Below, piece after piece: positions 26,072 to 34,568 of a stretch of 64,000 bases of DNA. Both the position numbers and the translations under genes were made by a program. Numbering within the stretch: position 1 is the stretch's first letter; the number at the start of each line of letters is the position of its first letter. Source of the stretch: Janthinobacterium sp. (GTDB lineage Bacteria; Pseudomonadota; Gammaproteobacteria; Burkholderiales; Burkholderiaceae_D); contig PKWL01000141.1 in the NCBI GenBank assembly GCA_003133225.1, positions 1 to 64,000 on the forward strand. The letters run 5' to 3'. Below the pieces are notes generated by a model, which was not told the origin of the DNA, did not search any database, and saw nothing but the letters and a program-made list of their open reading frames with translations.

Positions 26072-27003
26072 AGCTACTCCTTTGCATGATGTGGCTGCTG
26101 CACTGGCTGCCCCTACCCGTGCTGGGCCGGATCGGCGCAGCGGTCGGCTCCTTGCTGTTTCTTCTGCTCAAAAAACGGCGCCATATCGCCCTCACCAACT
26201 TGCGCCTGTGCTTGCCAAAATTGTCCGAGGCCGAGCGCACTGCGCTGGCGCGCCGGCATTTCCAGGCCTATTCGCGCAGCGTGTGGGAGCGCGCCATTTT
26301 ATGGTGGGCCCCGGAAGCGCGTCTGCGGCGCTTGATCCGAGTCGAGCCGGCTGTGCCAAAGGCGGCGATGGCGGGCCGCCCGACCATCCTGTTGTGCCCG
26401 CATTTCGTGTGCCTGGACGTCGCTGGCGTGGCGACGGCGATGGAAATTAGCGCGAGCTCGATGTATGTGCAGCAAAAAAACGACACCTTCGACCAAGTCT
26501 TGCGCACCGGGCGCGAAAGGTTCCGCCCGGTCCGCCTGTTTACGCGCCAGGACGGCATCAAGCCGATTCTGCGCGCCCTGCGCGACGGCCTGCCGTATTT
26601 CATGTTGCCTGACATGGATTTCGGTCCCAAGGATGCCGAGTTTGTGCCGTTTTTCGGCATTCCGGCGGCTACGCTCACGGCGATGGCGCGCATCGCGGCC
26701 GCGACCGGGGCCCAAATCATTCCCGTAATCGCCACTTTCTTGCCCAATTACCAAGGCTGGCGTGTGAAATATTATCCGGCATGGGAAGATTATCCGGGAC
26801 CGGACATACTGGCGGCGACGCGCAAGATGAACGCCTTCATCGAAGAGCGGGTGCTGGAAGCGCCGGCCGAATATTTCTGGACCCATAAGCGCTTCAAGAC
26901 GCGGCCCCCGGGCGCGCCTTGCGTCTATGCGCACGAGGCCGCCGAAGAAATCGAAATCCAGGCGAACGCGGCCGAGCCCTTGGCGCCCGTACCATCGGCG
27001 TAG
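26068..27003 (+). CDS. Lipid A biosynthesis acyltransferase (LpxL family), second copy
   Basis: 311 aa, starting inside the stop of the first copy (ATGA). N-terminal hydrophobic anchor (LLLCMMWLLHWLPLPVLGRIGAA), catalytic H-x4-D as HFVCLD, then MLPDMDFGPKDAEFVPFFG and YFWTHKRFKTRPPG. The two copies are clearly different in sequence, so they probably add two different acyl chains to lipid A rather than being a recent duplication. In related genomes dapF follows; here the next gene is the convergent prc. Confidence 0.9.
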   Translation: MKLLLCMMWLLHWLPLPVLGRIGAAVGSLLFLLLKKRRHIALTNLRLCLPKLSEAERTALARRHFQAYSRSVWERAILWWAPEARLRRLIRVEPAVPKAAMAGRPTILLCPHFVCLDVAGVATAMEISASSMYVQQKNDTFDQVLRTGRERFRPVRLFTRQDGIKPILRALRDGLPYFMLPDMDFGPKDAEFVPFFGIPAATLTAMARIAAATGAQIIPVIATFLPNYQGWRVKYYPAWEDYPGPDILAATRKMNAFIEERVLEAPAEYFWTHKRFKTRPPGAPCVYAHEAAEEIEIQANAAEPLAPVPSA

Positions 27004-27209
27004 CACGCCAACACCCGCTTGCAGCGTAGCGCCTCGCACCGCGCAGCCCGCCAACCGTGGCCTAGGCCGGCGCGATCCAGGTGCGAGGCTGATGCCGCGC
27101 CTCGGGCTGCGGCGCGCGGCTGGACCGTTCAGCGAATTTTTCCAAATCCACGCCCGCGTCGCGCCGGATGTCCGTCTCGACGGCGAGCCCGATCCATCCT
27201 GGCGCCAAG

Positions 27210-29339
27210 TTACTGCGCCACAGGCGCCACTTTGGCGTTGGCCTTACGAAGACCGAGCAGACCGACTTGGTCGCTGAGAATGTGTGCGCTTTCGTTCAGC
27301 CAGACGTCCTTGGCGTTCTTTTGCGCCTTTTCCTCTGCTAACTCATCTATAAGGCCACTGTCTTGCTTTGCGGTCATGTTTGACGCGGCAGCCTCCGCTT
27401 TTGTCGTCTTCTTCTGCTTGCCACTTCCTTGGGCGTGGACTTGAGCTTCGCGCTGGCCGCGTTCTTTGCGACGGTCGGCTTCGTTAAGTGAGATGGCATG
27501 CGCGCCGCGCTGCAATTTGCTCACCGAATTAGCGGCCAGCAAGGATTGAAAATCCTTATCTTGCGCCACCCGTAACACGTCACGGCCCTTGAGCTGGGGC
27601 AATAAACCCGCCAAATTGGCGGCCGGCGCATAGGCCGCGCCTTTGATGTGCGCCCATGGCAACGCGTTGTCGAAACTCGACTCGCGAACAGTGTCGGCAT
27701 CGGCTGCGACGACGGCGGGAAAGGGGATGTCGGGCGTCACCCCGCGCAATTGGGTGGAGTCGCCGTTGACGCGAAAAAATTGCGCGATCGTCATCTTCAG
27801 TTCGCCAAATTTCGGCTTGTCGTTGTGTGCGATCTGGTCGAGATCGACGATGCTCTGGACCGTTCCCTTGCCAAAGCTCGGTTCGCCAATGATAATGCCG
27901 CGACCGTAGTCTTGTATTGCGGCCGCGAAAATTTCCGCCGCGGACGCCGAGCCCCGATTGATCAGCACACAAAGGGGACCGTTCCAAGCGGGCGTCTTGT
28001 CGTCCACGCTGTCGACTCTCACATTACCTTGGGAGTTACGTTCTTGCACCACGGGTCCCTTGCCAATAAATAAGCCCGTCAACTGAACGGCCTCATCGAG
28101 CAAGCCGCCGCCATCGTTGCGCAGATCGACCAGTACGGCATCGACCTTGTCCTCTTTTAGCTCATCGAGCAAGCGCGCCACATCCCGGGTGGCGCTCTTG
28201 AAATCTTTTTCACCTTTGCCGCGTGCATCAACATCTTGATAGAACGTCGGCAAAGAAATGACTCCCACCAAGCGCGTCTTGGCACCGTCTTTGACGCGGA
28301 TGAGCGATTTTTTGGCAGCCTGTTCCTCAAAATTGACCTTGTTGCGGACCAGGGTAATCCGCTTGGGCTTGCCGTCCGGGCCGGCCGCAGCCGGCAGTAC
28401 ATCGAGTCTCACCAGCGAGCCTTTGGCACCGCGAACCAAAGCCACCACATCGTCGATACGCCAACCGATGACATCGGTCATCGGGCCCGCGCCGCCTTGC
28501 CCAACCGCAACAAGACGATCCCCTATATTGAGCTTGGCTGAGAGCGCGGCCGGGCCGCCCGGCACCAGCTCGCGGATCGTCAAGTATTCATCTCGCTGCT
28601 GGATCACGGCGCCGACACCGACGAGCGACAATCTCATCTCAATATCGAATTCCTGGGCGGCTCGCAAGCCAAGATAGTCGGTGTGCGGGTCGACGGACGT
28701 GGCGTAGGAATCCATGAAAACCTGGAACACGTCCTCGCTTTTGAACTTGTACGCGCGCGCCAAAGAATTGCTGTAGCGCGCATCCAACATGGCTCGAATG
28801 GCTGTGTTTTCTTTGCCAGCGAGCTTTAATGTAAGCCAGTCGTTTTTAACGCGCCGGCGCCACAGGTCGCGCAACTCGTCTTCGGATTTCGCCCATGGCT
28901 CCTTGGCACGTTCATATTGATAGCTTTCATGCTGCTCGAAAGTGAAGTCGCGCTTAAGTAGTTCGCGCGCGTAAGACAAGCGTTCGGCAACGCGTCGTTG
29001 GTAGACATTGAAAATGGCGTATGGGGCCTGCAAGTTTCCATGGGCAACCGCCGCGCCGAGTGTGCCGCGGGCGCTGGCAAACGCGTCAATATCTGTTTGC
29101 AGAAAATATAACCTACCGGGATCAAGCGCCAATAAATAACGGTCGAAAATTCTTTCCGATAGGGCATTGTCCCACGCTGTCGTCTTGTACTCATAGCGCT
29201 GGAGTATTTCTATAATGAGGCGGCCCACCTGGGCCTGTTGTGGCAGGGGTGCCAGTGGCTGCGGCGCGGGCGCCACCAAAGTGAGCGCTTGCGCTGCGGC
29301 GGCAAACAGCAGGAGTATCCATAGCGGTATAAATTTCAT
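27210..29339 (-). CDS. prc: Carboxy-terminal processing protease Prc (Tsp), peptidase S41
   Basis: 709 aa from the ATG at 29339 (GGAAA upstream; a TTG at 29351 adds four residues). Signal peptide FIPLWILLLFAAAAQA. Order of domains: N-terminal helical Tsp domain (residues 25-230), PDZ (around LVGVGAVIQQRDEYLTIRELVPGGPA), S41 catalytic core with Ser in NRGSASAAEIFA and Lys in SFGKGTVQS, and a C-terminal DUF3340-type region. It degrades or trims periplasmic proteins from the C-terminus, including murein hydrolases in E. coli. Converges with the acyltransferase pair; a 13-bp palindrome sits near its -35 region. Confidence 0.95.
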   Translation of the reverse strand: MKFIPLWILLLFAAAAQALTLVAPAPQPLAPLPQQAQVGRLIIEILQRYEYKTTAWDNALSERIFDRYLLALDPGRLYFLQTDIDAFASARGTLGAAVAHGNLQAPYAIFNVYQRRVAERLSYARELLKRDFTFEQHESYQYERAKEPWAKSEDELRDLWRRRVKNDWLTLKLAGKENTAIRAMLDARYSNSLARAYKFKSEDVFQVFMDSYATSVDPHTDYLGLRAAQEFDIEMRLSLVGVGAVIQQRDEYLTIRELVPGGPAALSAKLNIGDRLVAVGQGGAGPMTDVIGWRIDDVVALVRGAKGSLVRLDVLPAAAGPDGKPKRITLVRNKVNFEEQAAKKSLIRVKDGAKTRLVGVISLPTFYQDVDARGKGEKDFKSATRDVARLLDELKEDKVDAVLVDLRNDGGGLLDEAVQLTGLFIGKGPVVQERNSQGNVRVDSVDDKTPAWNGPLCVLINRGSASAAEIFAAAIQDYGRGIIIGEPSFGKGTVQSIVDLDQIAHNDKPKFGELKMTIAQFFRVNGDSTQLRGVTPDIPFPAVVAADADTVRESSFDNALPWAHIKGAAYAPAANLAGLLPQLKGRDVLRVAQDKDFQSLLAANSVSKLQRGAHAISLNEADRRKERGQREAQVHAQGSGKQKKTTKAEAAASNMTAKQDSGLIDELAEEKAQKNAKDVWLNESAHILSDQVGLLGLRKANAKVAPVAQ

Positions 29340-29875
29340 GCATGTTTCCAAAAATATTCAACGAAGAAGTATAAACGCAATCAAGAAAAGGTAGCACGCG
29401 TCGCGTGTTATCCCAATAAAGACAAGCACGCGCAAAAACAATCGGGGGGCGGCTTTATCTCAAGGCGCTCAAAACTTGCCTTACGCCCCCATTTGACCAT
29501 TTCCTATAAGGAAAAATAGTGCTGCAGGTGAGCGCATGAGCGCCCGACGCGGGCCTGTACACGTCACCGTTATCACATGCTAATGACATTAAGCGAACGG
29601 TTCGGCCGATCAAGGTGCACACACATGGTGGCCAAGCGTTCATGAGATTTCTCGCTTAAGGAAAAGAATCGATGGCGCCCGTTAAACCGATGAACAGGCG
29701 CACTTGGGTAAACCCGCATAACGAGATAGACTCAATCAAGCACCACTGAAACATTAATTTTTTTTAATTTTTTCAACTCGCAAATTTGCTACCATACAGT
29801 AAACAATACTATCCGGCCTGATTTTCTGGCGGGGCTCAGGTTCATCTAGTTGAATTCGTTGGGGAGCTTGGGGTG
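29340..29875. other. AT-rich intergenic region with two perfect palindromes
   Basis: No gene seen. CACGCG-T-CGCGTG (29395-29407) lies just above a TATACT -10-like box (29373-29368, minus) of prc. TTTCCT-ATA-AGGAAA (29500-29514) is a second perfect dyad. A stretch rich in T (29755-29785) precedes the SPW gene and is a likely upstream promoter element. Base composition is visibly lower in G+C than the flanks. Confidence 0.5.
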
Positions 29876-30220
29876 ATGCCGGTACGATGGCAAAATTGGA
29901 TGACGGTGCTGCTCGGTTTCTGGCTTGCTGTTTCGCCGGCACAAATGGGGTACTCACTAAACCATTCCGCCAGCGGAAATGCCTGTGGGTTGGGGGCAGT
30001 GCTGATTATATTTAACCTCATCGCCGTTGCCCGGATATTGGATGAAGGACAGGAAATTGTCAATATTCTGATCGGGCTCTGGTTAATTCTTTCCCCTTTC
30101 GCGCTTGATTTCACGATACAGAAAAAGCCAGCCTTCAATGCGATCATGGTCGGCACCGTAATCATTGCGCTGGCCGCTTGGCAAACATATGATGCCATTA
30201 AGACTAGAAAAAAAGATTGA
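29876..30220 (+). CDS. SPW repeat-containing small membrane protein
   Basis: 114 aa from the ATG at 29876 with GGGGAG about 10 bases upstream; a GTG sits one codon earlier. Two repeats of the SPW type are visible (WQNWMTVLLGFWLAVSP and the later NILIGLWLILSPFALDF), each a membrane helix ending in a Ser-Pro turn. Four helices are predicted overall. Function is unknown; related proteins sit in the inner membrane and are often near stress genes. G+C is low (30001-30060 has 26 G/C of 60). Confidence 0.8.
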   Translation: MPVRWQNWMTVLLGFWLAVSPAQMGYSLNHSASGNACGLGAVLIIFNLIAVARILDEGQEIVNILIGLWLILSPFALDFTIQKKPAFNAIMVGTVIIALAAWQTYDAIKTRKKD

Positions 30221-30359
30221 CATAGTTTCGCCTTTCCAGATTCAGGAACGGCTCGCTTGCCAGTTTCATGGCCGCTTGAACTACGCGCTTGCGTCACGCG
30301 GCGCCATAGGAACAGACCCGAGTGCCAGATACTCGAAGCAAGAGCGATTAAGCACAGAA

Positions 30360-30710
30360 ATGAGGTATGGCTTGGGCCAGAAATTAATCTTACCGATCGT
30401 TTTTATCACGTTGCTATTGAGCGCATGCGCGTCTGCGCTGAACCCAATGCCTAGGCCCGATCTTTTGGGCGAACCGGCACCGGTAACCGCATCTATGCGA
30501 ACGATGATCATTACTCCAGATACTAAGTATGTGAACGTTACCGGCGGCGAAACTGTTAAATTCGTCGCGCGTGGCAAATCGTTCGCCTGGACTTTTGATG
30601 GCCAAACACAAGCCTACGCATTCGATTTAAGGAAGGCGGCGCCATCCGGAGTGCTCGACCATAAAGTGGAGGCCTATGTGGAATCCAATCCTTTGTATCG
30701 TGGAAATTGA
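30360..30710 (+). CDS. CzcE-like lipoprotein
   Basis: 116 aa. Lipoprotein signal peptide with lipobox LLSAC (lipidated Cys23), then a CzcE domain: MIITPDTKYVNVTGGETVKF, VARGKSFAWTF and GVLDHKVEAYV. CzcE of Cupriavidus metallidurans is a periplasmic copper-binding protein of the czc metal-resistance region. No czc genes are beside it here, so a metal role is inferred from family only. The start at 30360 follows a weak ribosome site; the reading frame continues upstream over the SPW gene end, which I consider non-coding. Confidence 0.82.
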   Translation: MRYGLGQKLILPIVFITLLLSACASALNPMPRPDLLGEPAPVTASMRTMIITPDTKYVNVTGGETVKFVARGKSFAWTFDGQTQAYAFDLRKAAPSGVLDHKVEAYVESNPLYRGN

Positions 30711-30818
30711 CCCCCACTATGACTGCAATTGCTGCCGATCGTGGGTGAGATAGGAGCGGGGGCGCCCGAATCTCGGGTTACGCAAGGGCTAGGCAAGCGC
30801 TATTGAACTTTCTTTCGA

Positions 30819-31334
30819 ATGCACATGATGAACATCAGATCGTTAAAACAGTACGCTCTTCTTGCTATGGTCCTAATCGGCATTAGCTTCTCATTGCCGC
30901 CACAGGCACAGTCGCACGGCGGTGGCGGTGGCGGTGGTCGTGGCGGTAGCCATGGTGGTGGTTGGGGTGGCCATGGCGGAGGTGGCCGCAGTGGGGGTGG
31001 TTGGCGCGGTGGAGGCGGGCCGGGATGGTGGGGCTTGGGCCTCGGAGTAGGCTTGGGGTGGGATGCCGTCTCCTTTGCCAACCCTTATCTCGACTACTCT
31101 TATCCAGGGTATTACTACTTTGACAGTTCACCCATGTACCCTGACGGTTCGCCTACGGTAATCGTCGGACCGTCCATGCCACCCCAGGCGACTGGGATGG
31201 TGGCTCCGCCAAGTTCCGCAACCCCGTCGAGCTGGTATTTCTGCGATTCGGCCAAGGGCTATTATCCCTACGTTACACAGTGCCCACAGCCCTGGCGCAC
31301 GGTTCCGGCCATGCCGCCGGGACCGGTGCGCTAA
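30819..31334 (+). CDS. Secreted glycine-rich protein
   Basis: 171 aa. Signal peptide (YALLAMVLIGISFSLPPQAQS) followed by a Gly/His-rich low-complexity stretch (about residues 33-75, many GGG, GGH and GGW units), a Tyr-rich part (YLDYSYPGYYYF) and a conserved C-terminal tail (SSWYFCDSAKGYYPYVTQC..W). The tail recurs in many proteobacterial small exported proteins of unknown role. The histidines among glycines could bind metal, which would fit the CzcE-like neighbour, but this is speculation. Confidence 0.8.
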   Translation: MHMMNIRSLKQYALLAMVLIGISFSLPPQAQSHGGGGGGGRGGSHGGGWGGHGGGGRSGGGWRGGGGPGWWGLGLGVGLGWDAVSFANPYLDYSYPGYYYFDSSPMYPDGSPTVIVGPSMPPQATGMVAPPSSATPSSWYFCDSAKGYYPYVTQCPQPWRTVPAMPPGPVR

Positions 31335-31737
31335 GACACGGGCAATCACGCGGGCCGCCCACAAGGTGCCCCGCGTGGTGCGCGGGCGTACTCCGCCCCG
31401 GCTGGGCGTCGGGTTTGGGTTTCCGCCTCGCCGCTTTGAACTTGGGCTTTCAGTCTAAGTCGAGGCGCAAGATGAAAAAGCGAGACGCACAACGATGCTC
31501 GCCTGCCAGGCATTATGTTGACAAGACGGTGCGGGAAAGCGGCGCACTTAAGCTACGATAAATAAAATTAGCGAAAGGCAATTGATAAGATGAATGCCGA
31601 GATGGAAATCTCGATCATGGTTCGGCAAAACAAAAATTCCCTGCTGGTATCGAACTCAGGTTCAATTTTAAAGGACCAGCCCATGCTGCCGGGCGCCCTG
31701 ACGATTGACCGGCATTAGAATTTTTCCGGCTTAACCA
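31335..31737. other. Intergenic region with one very small possible ORF
   Basis: The only frame of note is 31590-31718 (+), 42 codons, with AAAGG 12 bases before the ATG. No family recognised, and spacing is poor, so I do not call it a gene. The rest shows no repeat or terminator. Confidence 0.35.
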
Positions 31738-32052
31738 CTACCCACCTATTTTTCCGAATTCCACCGGAAGTTTGACGTAAAATAAATGCAGTTTTTCCTT
31801 CAATAACAATGCAAACAAACGATCGCACTCGTCTTCATTCACCACCATCGTAATTTGAACAGGGTGATCGACCATATCAAACATATGCGCCGAATGAAAA
31901 TTACGATCCTGTCCAAAGCCAGTTTCCCCAATAAATACGGTGGCGCCGCGAATGCCGTATGATCGCGTGCTGTCAATCAACCAATCCGACAGATGCTTTC
32001 CATCGTGAAATAAATCCTGCTTGGTAAAGAACTGTACCTGGTATCCTTTCAT
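31738..32052 (-). CDS. DUF190 family protein (PII/CutA-like fold)
   Basis: 104 aa from the ATG at 32052, with GGAGG 4-5 bases upstream (an ATG one codon earlier sits directly on the ribosome site). Short cytosolic protein matching DUF190: YQVQFFTKQDLFHDGKHLSDWLI, GIRGATVFIGETGFG, PVQITMVVNEDE. DUF190 proteins resemble PII signalling trimers and are often next to CrcB fluoride channels; no such partner is here. A perfect 16-bp AT palindrome lies 64-79 bases upstream of its start. Confidence 0.85.
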   Translation of the reverse strand: MKGYQVQFFTKQDLFHDGKHLSDWLIDSTRSYGIRGATVFIGETGFGQDRNFHSAHMFDMVDHPVQITMVVNEDECDRLFALLLKEKLHLFYVKLPVEFGKIGG

Positions 32053-32055
32053 CAT

Positions 32056-32476
32056 TCCTCCACAACCGATAAAATTTTTTTGAGTTTAGGTTAAATTCTG
32101 CCTTACGGATAGACCATTAAATATATTTAATATACGCCCAGGCCCGCGCCCATTTTGGTGACGAAAAGCCCATCGGCGCACAAGCCTATTGGGCGCTTAT
32201 CGGTCAAGGCCTACGCTTTGCGAGCAAATGTGGCAACAGCAAATTTTAGCGAAAATTAAGGCACCGAAAACGCCTGAATTCCTCATAACGGACCGATGGG
32301 TATGTGTTTAAGAGAATCATCTAAATTTGCCCCGACTGGCGCGCCCTTGTCGTTGCCAAAATAAGGTGGCATTTCTGTTTCCGGTCGTGCCGGCGCCGGA
32401 CATACGCTGCTGCAGGAGCACCCGCGCCGCCTCGCGTAGATTGACTTTGCCGGGGCCTCATTGATGGTCCAGCCTC
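32056..32476. other. AT-rich gap between DUF190 and the sensor kinase gene
   Basis: Contains the DUF190 promoter with the palindrome at 32116-32131. A minus-strand frame (32283-32486) overlaps the kinase end and encodes 67 residues with no recognisable domain; not called. I see no T-run terminator for the efflux operon. Confidence 0.45.
32116..32131. promoter_or_regulatory. Perfect 16-bp palindrome upstream of DUF190 gene
   Basis: ATTAAATATATTTAAT is fully self-complementary and lies 64-79 bases before the DUF190 start codon, in the position of a promoter or operator. No bound regulator can be named. Confidence 0.5.
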
Positions 32477-33895
32477 CTACGAACAAAAGACCGTTACGTG
32501 GGTTCCAATCTTGCTTTCTTGAAATTTCAAGGAAAATCCATGCAAATGGACGACGGCCGCCACCACGCTAAGGCCCAGTCCGTAACCCTCGGTTCCTTGC
32601 TGGCGATTGCTTCGGTAAAATCGCTGCAGCACCGCGTCGCGCTCCCCGGCCTCGATGCCACAACCGGTGTCGATGACATCGATGCGGGCCACGGCGTCCT
32701 GTTCGCTGAGCTTGACCGTCACCGTGCCGCCGGAAGGCGTAAATTTGATGGCGTTGTCCACCAGGTTGCTTAGCGCTTCAAACAGCAACTCTGGATCGGC
32801 ATGGATGGCGCCGGTGGCTTCGTACACCACCTTGAGTTGCACCGATTTGTCTTCCGCTAACGCATCAAACAGTTCTGCAATCTGGCCTAGCACGTCGCTT
32901 GGATTGATCTCCGTAAATCCGGCTTTTCGTTGTCTGTTTTCAATTTCAGAAATACGCAATAGGGCTCGGAAACGCCCAAGCAAAGCATCCGTCTCGCTCA
33001 AAGCGCGGTCGAGCAATTGTTGTTCGGGATGATGCGGCGGTGCGCATTGCTGCTGAGCCCGATAAAGAAGGAGGCGGATGCGGGTTAAGGGCGTACGCAG
33101 ATCGTGCGCCAGCGTGTCGGTGACGCTCTTAACTTCGGTGAGCAAGCGCTCGATTTCCTCCAGCATCAAATTAACAATGACCGCCAGCATATCGAGCTCG
33201 TCGTTCCGTCTGGAAACAGGCATACGCAGACTGAGTTCGCCCTGCATGATGCGCCGACTAGTATCGCGGATAGCGTTAATCCGGCGTAACGGCCGAATGC
33301 TAAGTGCAAAGCCGCTGATCAAGCCGATGGCGATAATCACGGCGCCGCTGACGATCAACGCATTGAAGATGATCGTTTTGATTTCAGCCAACTGGGTAAA
33401 ATCACGACCGACGACGAGGATTTCTCCATTTTGCAAACGTCGGACAATGGCCCGCGCCAAGCCCGTGGGCGCGGCGGGAACATTTCCGCCAGGGCGGTAT
33501 TGAGGAAGTTCGCGGTGCGCAAACTGGTGAATTTTCCCATCGACGGCCAGTTCTGTCGGAAAGGAATTCATATTCCCCGTGATGACTTTCAAATCCGGCG
33601 TGAAGAGCCCATAAATGTTCGATTTTCGCAAATCGTAGGCGAGCGCATCGTTGACCTCAGCTAATACCTGCGCCGGTGGCACATTTTTGAAATTGGCGGA
33701 CATCGTATAGATGCTGTCGTCGACCCGATGCACGAGGTAGGTCGAGGTCTGCCAATAGATCAGGGCGAGAAGCACGACGTTGCCTATCGTCAGAAGGAAG
33801 CCGAACATCGTCGCCAGTTGGAATGTTGAAATTCTCCAATGTTCAAGCAGTGTCGATTTCAAGAGCGTGCACCCAGCATATAACCTGAACCCCAT
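32477..33895 (-). CDS. Sensor histidine kinase of the RND efflux operon
   Basis: 472 aa. TM1 about residues 25-48, periplasmic loop 50-172, TM2 173-197, HAMP about 198-250, HisKA with phosphoacceptor H264 (TLAHDLRTPLTRIR), and HATPase_c with NLVDNAIKF (N box), DTGCGIE (G1) and GYGLGLSVV (G2). The ATG at 33895 overlaps the regulator by 37 bases; a TTG at 33862 (TTGA overlap with the regulator stop) is an attractive alternative start. Pairs with the OmpR-type regulator just upstream; the signal is unknown, probably an efflux substrate or envelope stress. Confidence 0.93.
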   Translation of the reverse strand: MGFRLYAGCTLLKSTLLEHWRISTFQLATMFGFLLTIGNVVLLALIYWQTSTYLVHRVDDSIYTMSANFKNVPPAQVLAEVNDALAYDLRKSNIYGLFTPDLKVITGNMNSFPTELAVDGKIHQFAHRELPQYRPGGNVPAAPTGLARAIVRRLQNGEILVVGRDFTQLAEIKTIIFNALIVSGAVIIAIGLISGFALSIRPLRRINAIRDTSRRIMQGELSLRMPVSRRNDELDMLAVIVNLMLEEIERLLTEVKSVTDTLAHDLRTPLTRIRLLLYRAQQQCAPPHHPEQQLLDRALSETDALLGRFRALLRISEIENRQRKAGFTEINPSDVLGQIAELFDALAEDKSVQLKVVYEATGAIHADPELLFEALSNLVDNAIKFTPSGGTVTVKLSEQDAVARIDVIDTGCGIEAGERDAVLQRFYRSNRQQGTEGYGLGLSVVAAVVHLHGFSLKFQESKIGTHVTVFCS

Positions 33896-34554
33896 ACCGT
33901 ATGGATCAGCGCAGGGAGCCCCGGCAGGTCGATTTTCTTGCGCAGGCGCGTCATGTGTACCTCGATCAAATTGGTATACGGGTCAAAATGGTAATTCCAG
34001 ACCGCTTCGAAAATCATGCTGCGGGTGAGAGTTTGACCTGGGTTACGCATCATATATTCCAGCAGCCGGAATTCGGTCGCTTTCAAATCGAGAACGATAC
34101 CATTGCGGCGCACGCTGCGCTCGATCAAGTCGATTTCGACATCCTGGACCCGTAGTTTCACGATCGAGGCGGGGGCGCGCCGACGCCGCAGCAATACTTC
34201 CAGCCGGGCCGACATCTCATCCGAGGCAAAGGGCTTGGTCAAGTAATCGTCGCCGCCCGCGCGCAAGCCGCGCACCCGCTCGTCAACGTCGCTGAGCGCG
34301 CTGATCATCAGAACCGGCGTGTCGACCCCGGCGGCGCGCAGGCGCGTCACGATGGACAGGCCGTCGAGGCCGGGCAGCATGCGATCGAGCGTAATCGCGT
34401 CATAGCCTCCGTTGCAAGCTCTGTCGAGGCCGGCATTGCCGTCGCCGACGATATCGACCGAGAAACCATGGGCGTTCAGTTCGGCGGCGATTTCCTCGGC
34501 GGTGGTTTGGTCATCCTCGATGGTGAGGACTCTGAGAGCAGGCGGTTTTTGCAT
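33859..34554 (-). CDS. OmpR/PhoB-family response regulator of the RND efflux operon
   Basis: 231 aa. Receiver with acidic pair D14/D15, phosphoacceptor D57 (ITLDRMLPGLDG) and Lys in DYLTKPF, then a C-terminal winged helix (LKATEFRLLEYMMRNPGQTLTRSMIFEAVW, IEVHMTRLRKKID, TVWGSGYML). Located 14 bases after the outer membrane factor gene and overlapping the kinase, so the whole set RND-adaptor-OMF-RR-HK is likely one autoregulated operon. Confidence 0.95.
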   Translation of the reverse strand: MQKPPALRVLTIEDDQTTAEEIAAELNAHGFSVDIVGDGNAGLDRACNGGYDAITLDRMLPGLDGLSIVTRLRAAGVDTPVLMISALSDVDERVRGLRAGGDDYLTKPFASDEMSARLEVLLRRRRAPASIVKLRVQDVEIDLIERSVRRNGIVLDLKATEFRLLEYMMRNPGQTLTRSMIFEAVWNYHFDPYTNLIEVHMTRLRKKIDLPGLPALIHTVWGSGYMLGARS

Positions 34555-34568
34555 AGTGGGAAGGCGGT

